A DNA stretch of 64,000 bases from Burkholderia pyrrocinia (GCF_001028665.1 NZ_CP011504.1:930001-994000); one strand, 5' to 3'; shown: positions 53,753 to 62,097, counted from the first letter of the stretch. The notes: generated by a model not told the origin, from the letters alone. A program made the numbers and translations.

Positions 53753-55597
53753 TCAGAAATTCCGCGTGACGAACAAGCCGACGAAATTGCGGTCCGCGTA
53801 AGGCTGGCCCACCGTGTTGTGGCCGCCCCAGAACGAAGTGAAGTTGATGCCGGCCTGCCAGTTCGGCGGGTTCTGGTTGAACAGCACGTAGACGTTCACC
53901 GACTTCGCGCCCTGCATGTAATTCGCGGTGAAGGTCGGCGTGTAGCCGTACAGGCCGGTGCTGAACGTCACGCCAGGCGTGACCTGCCAGCCGGGGATCA
54001 GCGAGCCGTCGTAGGTCCAGTTGAAGTCGATCGTCGCGCCCACCGAGCTCGAGGTGCCCTGGCCCATCCCGATCGGATAGCCGGCCGCCGACCCGTTGTT
54101 CAGCCACGGCAGGTAGCCGGCCTGCGGTACCTGCGTGACGGTCTGGCCGTCGATCGTGCGCGTGACGCCGCTGGATTTCAGGCCCGGGTAGTAGATCCAC
54201 GTCAGCTCCCAGGTCAGCGCGGCCGAATCGGCGCCGAGCAGCTTCAGGAACGGGTATTCGCTGCGCGTCAGCGCAAGCAGCCCGTTGATGTCGTACTGGA
54301 ATTTCTTCTTGTCGGCCCATTGCTGGCAGTTGATGCCCGCCACGCCGTTCGTGTTCAGGTCGAGCGGGCCGCCTGCGCCGTAGCAGCTCGACAGCGCGAC
54401 CGCGTCGCGCGGCCGGTACGACAGCTCGGTGCCGATCGCCCACGGGCCGAGCCCGAAGTTCGCGCTGACGCCGAACAGTTGACGCCGGCCGAGATACGAC
54501 CATTGCACGGTCCCGTTCGCGAGCGACGCGAGCACCGGCGACTTGTCCGTGTAGTTCAGGTAGTAGAACGCGAAGTTCGCGTCGAACGAGCGCGGCGAGT
54601 AGTTGAACTTCACGCCGAACTGCGGCCGGTATTTCGCCGGCAGGTTCGTCGTGCTCGGCAGGCCGATGTCGTTGAACGGCGGCCCTGCGTACGTGCCGTT
54701 CACGAGCCCGTTCTTGATTGCGTTGAGCGTGTCCTGGTTGCCGGCGGCGCCCGGCCCGCCGATCGCGTTGGCGATCGTGCCCGCGCTCGGGCCGGTCACG
54801 TTCAGGTTGTTCGTGTTGATCGTGAACGGCTCCGCACCGCGGCCGAAGCCGTTCGTCACCGACCAGTACGAACCGACCGGCGGGTAGCGATTGCCGTTCC
54901 ACTGGAACTGGTAATACGCCTCGGTGCTGAACCCGTGCGACAGGTCGGCAGCGAGGCTCGCCATCGGCGCCGGCAGCAGCGCCTGCTTGAGCTGCGAACC
55001 GGGAATCAGCAACTTCTGCACGTCGATCGAGTTGGTCGCGTTGATACCGCTCTGCGCGAACATGCTCTCGCCCCAGTTGATCACCTGGTTGCCGAGCCGC
55101 ACGTGCGCGTTGCGCCCGCCGATCGTGAAATCCTTCTGCGCCCACAGGTCGAGCAGTTGCGCGTTGTACACCACCTGCGCGGCCGCGGTGCTCGACAACG
55201 GCGTGCGGTTCGTGTTCTTGGCCATGAAGTCGTACATGCCCGTGCCGCGCACCATGAACTTCAGCCCTTCGCTCGGCATCTTCAGCAGCAGCTCGCTGGT
55301 CGCGCTGATGTAGGTGCTGAACGGCTGGCCCTTGCGGTAGTTCAGGTCACCGTTGTCCGCGTAGCCCCACTGGTTGGTGTTCGCGCCCGCGCCGCAGCCG
55401 AAGGCGTTCGGGTCGCCGGTGAGCGAGCAACTCGGGTTTTTGGTGCGAATACCGGCGCCGGCCGTCAGGTTCGACACCCACGAGCCCTGCAGTGCCCCGC
55501 CTCCCATCGTGAAATCGTACGCATAGGCGCTCGACGTCGCAGCCCCCGCCATTGCAATCGAGATCGTAGCATTCCTTACTAATCTTGCCGATTCCAT
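53753..55597 (-). CDS. DUF1302 outer-membrane protein
   Basis: A 614-aa DUF1302 protein: signal peptide (ATISIAMAGAATSSAYA) and then many amphipathic beta strands ending in a C-terminal aromatic (FVGLFVTRNF), as expected of an outer-membrane barrel. Typical blocks are VRLGNQVINWGESMFAQSGI and SPRSFDANFAFYYLNYTDKS. The family almost always occurs with DUF1329 and an MMPL transporter in clusters for hydrophobic substrates; it is probably the outer-membrane channel. Starts 79 bp after the DUF1329 stop. Confidence 0.92.
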   Translation of the reverse strand: MESARLVRNATISIAMAGAATSSAYAYDFTMGGGALQGSWVSNLTAGAGIRTKNPSCSLTGDPNAFGCGAGANTNQWGYADNGDLNYRKGQPFSTYISATSELLLKMPSEGLKFMVRGTGMYDFMAKNTNRTPLSSTAAAQVVYNAQLLDLWAQKDFTIGGRNAHVRLGNQVINWGESMFAQSGINATNSIDVQKLLIPGSQLKQALLPAPMASLAADLSHGFSTEAYYQFQWNGNRYPPVGSYWSVTNGFGRGAEPFTINTNNLNVTGPSAGTIANAIGGPGAAGNQDTLNAIKNGLVNGTYAGPPFNDIGLPSTTNLPAKYRPQFGVKFNYSPRSFDANFAFYYLNYTDKSPVLASLANGTVQWSYLGRRQLFGVSANFGLGPWAIGTELSYRPRDAVALSSCYGAGGPLDLNTNGVAGINCQQWADKKKFQYDINGLLALTRSEYPFLKLLGADSAALTWELTWIYYPGLKSSGVTRTIDGQTVTQVPQAGYLPWLNNGSAAGYPIGMGQGTSSSVGATIDFNWTYDGSLIPGWQVTPGVTFSTGLYGYTPTFTANYMQGAKSVNVYVLFNQNPPNWQAGINFTSFWGGHNTVGQPYADRNFVGLFVTRNF

Positions 55598-55675
55598 GAT
55601 CCACCTCCGCCCCTGTTCGATGCCGGCGCACGATCGTTGCGCGCGCCGGTCCTTGTATCCGTCAGCCGGTGACCG

Positions 55676-57040
55676 TCACCGTTCGCTGACCGAGCGCAGC
55701 GATTCCGCCGTGTAGAAGTCCGACTTGAAGCGCGGGTCGTCCGGCTGCTCGAGCCAGCGAATGTCCTTGCCCTGACCGATCGACGACGCGTCGAACACGT
55801 ATCGGCCGTTGATCATGTCGTACTGCGCGAGCGGTTCGTTGTCGCAGGTGCCGCCGAGCTCCCACACGGGAATCGGGTAGCTTTCCCGCACCTTCCACAG
55901 CTTGCCCTGCGCGTCGTAGTCCTCGCCGACGAGCGCGAGCCAGCTGTCTTCGTCGAGATAGAACACCTTCTTCGACGCGACGTGCCGCGCGCTCGGCTTC
56001 AGCGTCGCTTCGACCGCCCACACGCGATGCGTCTCGTAACGGCGGTTCGCAGCGGCGAGGCCGTCGGGGGTCGCGACGTCATGCAGCTTGCTCTTGAACC
56101 GGTACATGCCGAACGCGTTGTACGGGACGATCATTTCCTTCTTGCCGACCAGCTTCCAGTTGAACCGGTCGAGCGAGCCGTTGAACATGTTCGCCTCGTC
56201 GATCAGGTACTGGTTCTCGAACCCGATCAACGGTGCGTCGTGCGTATAGGCCGGCATGCGTCGCACGCGCCGCTGGCCCGGGAAGTAGTAGTAGGTTTCC
56301 GAGTCCTTGTTGAAGTACTGCCGCTGGACGAAGGCCTGACCGGCGAGCGCGGCGGGCGAATTCATCTGGAAGTAGACGGCCGCGCTCAACTGGTCGACAT
56401 CCTGCGGCGAGCGCTTGCCGAGCTTGGCGGACGGAAAGTAGAACGTCTGCGGGCCGACCGCGTCGATCCAGTCGCTGCCGCCCGGACGCGGCGAAATGGC
56501 CGTGGCAACCTGCGCCCATTCGACGCCTTCGCCGCGATAGCGCATCTCGTAGTTCAGGATCGCTTCCACGCCGCTCTTCGGCTGCGGGAACGGCACGCCC
56601 GGCAACGCGGCCGATGCGAGGTTCTCGCCGGTCGAATCCAGCTTCGCGGCCGTGAGGTTCGCCTTCGAGTTCTGCTCGGCGGCGTCCGGCAGTTGACATT
56701 CGCGATGGGACGGGTAGACGTCCATCCGGTAGCCCTTCTTCTGCTTGATCAGCGCGACCTGCCCGGGCGACAGCTTGTCCGCGTACTTGTCGACGTTTGC
56801 GGCATCGATCGAGTAGAGCGGTTTCTCGTTGCGGTGCTTCCAGAAATCGGCGCGCACCTTGCCCCACTCCCAGCCCGCATCGGGCGACTGCTTGCCGGCA
56901 TAGGCCGGCACCACGCCGTCCTTGCTCGCCGCTCGATCGGCGCCGGCCGGTGTCAGGTCGTCCGCCGCGACGGCCGTGCCGATCGCGAGACATGCAGCGG
57001 CCGCGATCGCGGACACGGCCCAGAAACTATGCTTCTTCAT
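55676..57040 (-). CDS. DUF1329 periplasmic (LolB-like fold) protein
   Basis: A 454-aa exported protein with signal peptide VSAIAAAACLAIGTAVA. Conserved DUF1329 blocks: GYRMDVYPSHRECQLP, TYYYFPGQRRVRRMPAYTHD, RFNWKLVGKKEMIVPYNAFG, and SKKVFYLDEDSWLALVGEDY. The large curved sheet resembles lipoprotein carriers; with DUF1302 it probably handles a lipid-like ligand in the periplasm. ATG 57040 has AAGGAGA just upstream. The 229-bp gap before it holds no gene. Confidence 0.92.
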   Translation of the reverse strand: MKKHSFWAVSAIAAAACLAIGTAVAADDLTPAGADRAASKDGVVPAYAGKQSPDAGWEWGKVRADFWKHRNEKPLYSIDAANVDKYADKLSPGQVALIKQKKGYRMDVYPSHRECQLPDAAEQNSKANLTAAKLDSTGENLASAALPGVPFPQPKSGVEAILNYEMRYRGEGVEWAQVATAISPRPGGSDWIDAVGPQTFYFPSAKLGKRSPQDVDQLSAAVYFQMNSPAALAGQAFVQRQYFNKDSETYYYFPGQRRVRRMPAYTHDAPLIGFENQYLIDEANMFNGSLDRFNWKLVGKKEMIVPYNAFGMYRFKSKLHDVATPDGLAAANRRYETHRVWAVEATLKPSARHVASKKVFYLDEDSWLALVGEDYDAQGKLWKVRESYPIPVWELGGTCDNEPLAQYDMINGRYVFDASSIGQGKDIRWLEQPDDPRFKSDFYTAESLRSVSER

Positions 57041-57269
57041 CACGGTTCTCCTTCCCACTCCGCCTTCGTTCGCCCGCCGTGGGCGAAACGCGTTCACTCC
57101 GACCGCTTTCGTCGACCGACGATTGCGTCGCTCCTTGATCGCGGCCGGCCGGGGTTCCGGCCGGCCGCCTGCCGCTTGCATTGCCTTCTTCGATTCGCTC
57201 GTGCCTTTCCGTCAGGACTGCGATTCATCTGGAACGCGAACCCGTCCTGAAATTCGTCGCTGCCGCCCG

Positions 57270-57683
57270 TCAGTCCTTGCCGGAACCGGCCACCGCTACC
57301 GCGCGGACCTCCACGCACAGGCCCGGCAGCGCCAGCTGCGTCACGCCGACCGCGGTCCAGGACGGATAGCGGTTCGGGAAATACTCGTCCTTCACTGCGG
57401 CGAAACCCTCGGTCTCGCGCTGCAGATCCGTGTGGAACGTCGTCAGTTCGACGACGTCGGCGAGGCTCGCGCCTGCCTCCTCGAGGATCATCTTCAGGCA
57501 CTCGAACGCGATCCGCGCCTGCGCCTGCACGCCGTCCGCCGGCTGCATCTGCGCGTCGAGGCCGACCTGGCCCGAGACCCAGATCGTGTCGCCGACACGC
57601 GTCGCCGGCGAGAAGTGGTACGCGTCGTACCACGGCTGGAATGCGGGCGGAACGATCGATTGCCGCTTGGGGGTAGCTGCCAT
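57270..57683 (-). CDS. RidA/YjgF-family protein
   Basis: A 137-aa Rid protein; family members hydrolyse reactive enamines/imines to carbonyls. Features are YHFSPATRVGDTIWVSGQVG, ARIAFECLKMILEEAGASLA, and GLCVEVRAVAVAG. In the RidA subgroup the catalytic Arg lies two residues after the VEV; here it follows directly, so it may belong to another Rid subgroup. Its place between PhyH and DUF1329, in a region with three amine-oxidising enzymes, suggests cleanup of imine products. ATG 57683. Confidence 0.88.
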   Translation of the reverse strand: MAATPKRQSIVPPAFQPWYDAYHFSPATRVGDTIWVSGQVGLDAQMQPADGVQAQARIAFECLKMILEEAGASLADVVELTTFHTDLQRETEGFAAVKDEYFPNRYPSWTAVGVTQLALPGLCVEVRAVAVAGSGKD

Positions 57684-57700
57684 GATGGAAATCTCCTGGC

Positions 57701-58534
57701 TCAGACGAGTTGACGGAAACACGGTGCGCGGAACGGATCGCCTGCCTTCAACGCGGCGAGTTCCTCGACGAACAGCACGCCGGCGGGCGTGAAGCCCGAG
57801 CGGCTTTCATCGGGCAGCGGGCTGAACACCGCGTCGTCGCCGAAGAAGCGCAGCACCAGCGTGTGGCGATCGGGCAAATCCGCATCGACCGCGCCGCCGC
57901 CGTGCAGCACGCCCGGATGGAGCAGCAGCACGTCGCCCGGCTTCGTTTCCCACGAGACGATGTCGTATGCGCCCGGCGCCGCGCGGCGTTCGGCTTCGAT
58001 GTTCGGCAGGCGCGGCCACACGTCGCCGCCATGGAGCGGGTCGGTCGGGTCGTCGGCGTTCTGGAACGTGGTGCCGTCGTGGCGCACGCCGTGATGCGAA
58101 CCGCGCACGATCTCCAGCGCATTGCGCTTCGGCACGGCCTCGAAGCTGATCCATGCGTTGCCGAAGTGCATCCCTTGCCAAGGCAGGTACGACGTGTCCT
58201 GGTGCCACGGCGAGCGCGCGCTCTTGCCGCCGCCCTTCATGAACAGCTCCTCCGCGAAGTACCACACGTGCTTAGAGCCCCACAGGTCGGCGAACAACTG
58301 CCCGAACGGCAGCGTGCCGACGAGTTCGTCGAGCCGGGCCTTCGCATACGGGTTCGCGTTGTCGTTGTGCGACTTGTACTCGGTGCCGTCGAGCAGCGTC
58401 GTCGCCATCGGGCCCGGGTTCTCCATCCCCCAGTCGAACACCGCACGGCATTGCGCCAATTGTTCGTCGTCGAGCACGCCTTCGACGAGCACCGCACCAT
58501 CCTCGAAGAAAGCCCTGCGTTTGGATGCATCCAT
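57701..58534 (-). CDS. PhyH-family Fe(II)/2-oxoglutarate dioxygenase
   Basis: A 277-aa phytanoyl-CoA dioxygenase-like enzyme. Iron ligands HQD (residues 111-113) in SPWHQDTSYLPWQG and a His of LLLHPGVLHGGG (206 or 211); the 2-oxoglutarate Arg lies in HTLVLRF. It hydroxylates an unactivated carbon, in this family often alpha to a CoA ester. First gene of the longest unit of the island (PhyH, Rid, DUF1329, DUF1302, MMPL, small protein, Asp-box, amine oxidase, cytochrome c), with element copy 3 upstream. Confidence 0.9.
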   Translation of the reverse strand: MDASKRRAFFEDGAVLVEGVLDDEQLAQCRAVFDWGMENPGPMATTLLDGTEYKSHNDNANPYAKARLDELVGTLPFGQLFADLWGSKHVWYFAEELFMKGGGKSARSPWHQDTSYLPWQGMHFGNAWISFEAVPKRNALEIVRGSHHGVRHDGTTFQNADDPTDPLHGGDVWPRLPNIEAERRAAPGAYDIVSWETKPGDVLLLHPGVLHGGGAVDADLPDRHTLVLRFFGDDAVFSPLPDESRSGFTPAGVLFVEELAALKAGDPFRAPCFRQLV

Positions 58535-58614
58535 CGTAGATCTCCTGATTCGTCCAACGATAGCCGGCGATCAACCTCGACTGCCGACCTCTTCAGTAGA
58601 ACATGGTGACAATG

Positions 58615-58672
58615 TTAGGTCATCATGACAAAAATAAAATAAAGAAATAGGCGGGGTATTCCCTGTTTTGTC
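58615..58672 (-). promoter_or_regulatory. Island promoter element, copy 3
   Basis: GTCATCATGAC (58619-58629), 20 bp of AAAATAAAATAAAGAAATA type, then GGCGGGGTATTCCC and a diverged TTTTGTC (58650-58672). Minus strand TTGTCA (58626-58631) is the likely -35; the -10 is weak (CACCAT at 17 bp, or CATGTT), suggesting a need for activation. It lies 81 bp or more upstream of PhyH. The rest of the 58535-58937 gap (403 bp) shows only an extra GTCATGAC at about 58708-58715. Confidence 0.7.
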
Positions 58673-58937
58673 TGCATGATCGAACGCGCATCGCGACGGG
58701 CCGCCGGCTCGTCATGACAATCGGCTTTCGGCCTTCATACAAGCTTGCGACGAAGCGCGGCCGGCACTTGGTCGCAACGTCATCCGCGCACGCGGCCGCA
58801 GGCCTCTTCTCCGCGAAGATCGCGCGCGGCGCCACTGCGCCCGAGTCAGGCGGGTCGCTTCCGTCAGCACGCTCCGCCACCGCCTCGGCCAGCCGATTCC
58901 GATTCGTGAATCCCGACCTGTTTTTCAGTACAGCTAC

Positions 58938-59615
58938 TCATTTCGGATACGACAACACGCCCGCGCCGTCACGGCTTCGCCCCTGTTCCCGCTCCAGCGC
59001 GCAATACGCGTAATAGATCACGACCGTGAAGTACGACCATGTGAGCAGCGCGAGCACGTAAAAATTGAACACGACATTGGTCTCGTCGCCCGGTATCTTG
59101 TAGAAGTCGTAGATGCACGCGATCGCCAGCGACGCGGCGAGCGCGACGAGCGTCGTCAGCGCATGGAACGCGTGCCCGGCGCGCAGCAGCCGCATCACGA
59201 AGCCGGCGAGATAGATCGCGAGCAACGTCCACATCGTCACGTAGAAATACGGCAGCGGGCCTTTCAGGAAATCGGCCGTTACCAGCGCGATCGTTCCGGC
59301 GGTCGCGAGCACGAACAGCAGCACGTCCTGCCACACCGACGGCCGGTAGCCGTGCGTGACGGTCATCAGGCCCGCGACGGCGATGACCGGCATCCCGAAC
59401 CCCCGCGAGAATGCATCGAGAAAGTGCGAAATGCCGTACGACACCGGGGATTCCGTCGCGAAAAAGATCAGCGCGTTGGTCGCGGAGATCGTGACGATCC
59501 ACCATTCGAAGCCGAGCAGGAAGTTGCGCTTGCGGACGAACTTGAAGCCGTAGATGCCAGTCGTCATCGCAAGCGTCGCGCTGGCAAGACAAAGAGCAAG
59601 TGATCTGTGATCCAT
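58938..59615 (-). CDS. Polytopic membrane protein, unknown family
   Basis: A 225-aa integral membrane protein with seven hydrophobic segments, e.g. ALCLASATLAMTTGIYGF, EWWIVTISATNALIFFATES, FGMPVIAVAGLMTVTHG, VLLFVLATAGTIALVTADFL and VLALLTWSYFTVVIYYAYCA. I do not recognise the family. It follows the second cytochrome c by 35 bp, so it may anchor the amine oxidase/cytochrome pair or pass electrons to the quinone pool. Histidines (GISHF, VTHGY, GHAFHA) near membrane edges could bind haem, but this is speculation. Confidence 0.72.
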   Translation of the reverse strand: MDHRSLALCLASATLAMTTGIYGFKFVRKRNFLLGFEWWIVTISATNALIFFATESPVSYGISHFLDAFSRGFGMPVIAVAGLMTVTHGYRPSVWQDVLLFVLATAGTIALVTADFLKGPLPYFYVTMWTLLAIYLAGFVMRLLRAGHAFHALTTLVALAASLAIACIYDFYKIPGDETNVVFNFYVLALLTWSYFTVVIYYAYCALEREQGRSRDGAGVLSYPK

Positions 59616-59650
59616 GGTGAGAACTCCGGAGGTCGATTGCTTTCGATGAT

Positions 59651-60310
59651 TCACTGTTTGCCGGGGCCGACGCTCGCGAGATAGGTCGCGACCGCCGCGC
59701 GATCGTCCGCCGACATTGCCCGCGCGACGCGCTGCATCGTGCCCGTGGCCTCGCTGCGCGAGCCGTTCGCGAACGCGTCGAGCTGCGCGAGCAGGTAGTC
59801 GTAGCCCTGCCCGGCCAGGCGCGGAAACTGCGCCTGCCCGGTCAGCCGCGCGCCGTGACAGGCAGCACACGCGCCGCCCGCCACCAGCTGCTCGCCCTTC
59901 GCGCGCAGTCGCGCATCCGGTTTGAAATAGCGGTTGTCCGCCGGCGCCTGTTTCGCGTAGTAACCGGCCAGATGCGCGATCTCCGCTTCGCTCATGGTCA
60001 TCGCGAGCGGGCCCATCGTCGGGTTCGCCCGTTGCCCGCTCGCGAACGCGCGCAACTGCGCGGCGACGTATTGGGCCGGCTGGCCGGCGAGGCTCGGATA
60101 CGCCTGGCTGAGCGACGTGCCCTTCACGCCGTGGCAGCCCATGCACGCGTCGGTCACGCGCGGCCACGGGCCGCCGTCGGCGTCGTCGGCTTGCGCCGTC
60201 GTATCGATATGGCGCTGCAGGCGATAGAAGCCGAGCAGCGTCGGGCCGTAGAGGGCCAGCAGCGCGCCAGCCACCACGAGCGCCGCGAGCAGCAGCATGC
60301 GTTTCTTCAT
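59651..60310 (-). CDS. Dihaem cytochrome c (c4-like), second copy
   Basis: A 219-aa paralogue of the protein at 47815. N-terminal anchor MLLLAALVVAGALLALYG; haem sites CMGCH (56-60) and CAACH (148-152); PSLAGQPAQYVAAQLRAF and PRLAGQGYDYLLAQLDAF repeat as in c4. It follows the second amine oxidase by 10 bp in the same order as the first pair, so the whole oxidase-cytochrome module has been duplicated. ATG 60310. Confidence 0.9.
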   Translation of the reverse strand: MKKRMLLLAALVVAGALLALYGPTLLGFYRLQRHIDTTAQADDADGGPWPRVTDACMGCHGVKGTSLSQAYPSLAGQPAQYVAAQLRAFASGQRANPTMGPLAMTMSEAEIAHLAGYYAKQAPADNRYFKPDARLRAKGEQLVAGGACAACHGARLTGQAQFPRLAGQGYDYLLAQLDAFANGSRSEATGTMQRVARAMSADDRAAVATYLASVGPGKQ

Positions 60311-60320
60311 CTCCGCTCTC

Positions 60321-61805
60321 CTATGCGCGACGCAGTGCATTGAGCGCCTGAAGCGCGCTTTGGTGACCGGAGCGAACGGCGCCGTCCATGTAGCCGGCCC
60401 AGATATTCGCGGTCTCGGTGCCCGACCAGATCAGGTTGCCGCACGGCGCACGCAACGCTTCGCCGTGCGCGCTCCAGAAGCCGGGCGGGATTGCCGATAC
60501 GCACGTGAGCGTCCACGGGTCGGCGAGCCCCCAGTCGCGATCGTGGTACGACACCGGCGCACGCGCGTCGTCGCCCCAAGCCTGCGCGTACAGATCCATG
60601 TGCATCTGCTTTGCGGCCTGCGGGTCCGACGGCACCAGCGCATTCCGGACGAACGCGTTGATCACACCGATCTCGCCGCCCGGCGGCGAATTGTCGTAAG
60701 CCCAGAAGATCGGCCCGTCGGTCTGGAAGAGGTGGCCGTTCAATCCCTTGTCGCGCCAGAACGGGCGGCGGTAGACCATCGCCGTCTTGCGCGCCGGCGA
60801 ATGGGCCGGCCACGCGCGCTGCAGCGCGTTGCGCTTTTCGGGCAGCGGCGGGTCGAACTGCACCTGGTGGCACAGCGCCGGGTGGAGCGCCATCACGACC
60901 TGTTTCGCGCGCACCGTGCCGCGATCGGTCTGCAACGTGACGACGTCGCGATCCCAGCCGACGATCCGGCGCACCGGCGACGACAGGCGCACCTTGTCGC
61001 CCAGTTGCTGCGCCATCCGGGTGCTGAGGATCTGCGAGCCGCCGACGAAACGGGTTTCCTGCGCGCTGTGCTTGATCGAGTCGAGCTGCGCGTAATCGCA
61101 ATCGGCGGAATTGATCATCGACAGGAAATGCAGCAGCCCCATCTTCGCCGGCGCGACGCCGCCCGACAGCGAGATCGACGCGTTCCAGCCCATCCGGTCT
61201 TCGGGTTTGATGCCCTGCTGCGCGAGCCAGTCGCCGACCGACAGCCGGTCGAGTTCGCCGGCCTTCGGCGACGTCCACGGCGTGGCCGACGGCACGTCGC
61301 GCGACAGCCGGCTGAGCTTCGCCGCGACGGCCTCGTCGGTGCCGAATGTGCCCTGCAGGTCGATCTCGGCGCGCCCGTCGCCGCCGAGAATGACCGTCTT
61401 GCCTGCGTAATAACTCGGGAACGTGCCGACTTCCAGCTCGCGGGCGAGATCCGCAACAGCCGTCTGGCCCGGGCCGATCCACTGGCCGCCGACTTCCGTC
61501 ACATAGCCTCCGCCCACGTCGTAGTTGAGCGTGCGGCCGCCCACGCGATCGCGCGCCTCGAGCACGACGAAGGATTCGCAGCCCGCGTAGCGCAGATCGC
61601 GCGCGGCCGTCAGGCCGGCAAGCCCGGCGCCGACGATCGCGACATCGAGCACGTCGCCGTCGTTGCCGGCGGCAGGCACCGCATCGGCCTTCGCCCGCAC
61701 CGTGCCGAGCGCAAGCCCGCCCGCCGCGACGGACGCGCCCGCGACCTTGAGCCACTGCCTGCGCTGCATGTCGGCCGACCCGCTGGTGGATGACTTCCTG
61801 GACAT
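60321..61805 (-). CDS. Tat-exported flavin amine oxidase/dehydrogenase, second copy
   Basis: A 494-aa enzyme similar along its length to the one at 48487. Tat signal MQRRQWLKVAGASVAAGGLA (residues 13-32); FAD motif VAIVGAGLAGLTAARDL; EARDRVGGRTLNYDVGGGYV; lysine region SPARKTAMVYRRPFWRDKG; C-terminal GTETANIWAGYMDGAVRSGH. The start could be ATG 61805 or the later ATG 61769 (MQRRQW). First gene of the unit oxidase-cytochrome-membrane protein. Element copy 4 lies about 240 bp upstream. Confidence 0.9.
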   Translation of the reverse strand: MSRKSSTSGSADMQRRQWLKVAGASVAAGGLALGTVRAKADAVPAAGNDGDVLDVAIVGAGLAGLTAARDLRYAGCESFVVLEARDRVGGRTLNYDVGGGYVTEVGGQWIGPGQTAVADLARELEVGTFPSYYAGKTVILGGDGRAEIDLQGTFGTDEAVAAKLSRLSRDVPSATPWTSPKAGELDRLSVGDWLAQQGIKPEDRMGWNASISLSGGVAPAKMGLLHFLSMINSADCDYAQLDSIKHSAQETRFVGGSQILSTRMAQQLGDKVRLSSPVRRIVGWDRDVVTLQTDRGTVRAKQVVMALHPALCHQVQFDPPLPEKRNALQRAWPAHSPARKTAMVYRRPFWRDKGLNGHLFQTDGPIFWAYDNSPPGGEIGVINAFVRNALVPSDPQAAKQMHMDLYAQAWGDDARAPVSYHDRDWGLADPWTLTCVSAIPPGFWSAHGEALRAPCGNLIWSGTETANIWAGYMDGAVRSGHQSALQALNALRRA

Positions 61806-62042
61806 GATGTGTTGGTTACCGCCTGCAAATGGCGCGAGCGGCGGCCGCCTCGGCGGCACGCGGCCATCGCTCGCGCGGGATCTGACGACTGGATGCGACC
61901 TCGTTCCGCTTCACCTGCCGCCGGCCCGCCCACCTCGATTCCGGTGTGCGATCCAGTTCGCATTCCTGCCTGTACGCGTGCCGTATTTCCTTGTATCGAT
62001 AAGGATTTGCCGGCCCTTGTAATTAGTAAATGTTGCAAAAGT

Positions 62043-62097
62043 TAGGTCATGATACATAAAACAAGATTGAAAAAAAAAGACAGGGTATTCCCCTGTC
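62043..62097 (-). promoter_or_regulatory. Island promoter element, copy 4
   Basis: TTAGGTCATGATACA (62043-62056, second half-site degenerate), 22 bp with AAAAAAAAA, then a perfect GACAGGGTATTCCCCTGTC (62079-62097). It stands in the 440-bp gap between the second amine oxidase and the response regulator, about 240 bp from the oxidase start, a longer leader than the other copies have. No gene needs a terminator here on the minus strand, which argues that the hairpin is regulatory. Confidence 0.65.

Noticed and set aside
50997..53801. 934-codon plus-strand open frame antisense to the MMPL gene
   Set aside because: His/Arg/Asp-rich shadow; the minus-strand frame has clear RND motifs and operon spacing.
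58704..58720. Extra GTCATGAC near 58711 as another copy of the island element
   Set aside because: Only an 8-bp palindrome; no GGGTATTCCC partner, no A tract and no start nearby.
41258..62097. The repeated GGGTATTCCC/GTCATNATGAC sequences as a mobile repeat (REP/BIME-like or MITE)
   Set aside because: They occur only upstream of units, in one orientation, with fixed internal spacing, no terminal repeats and no target duplications.
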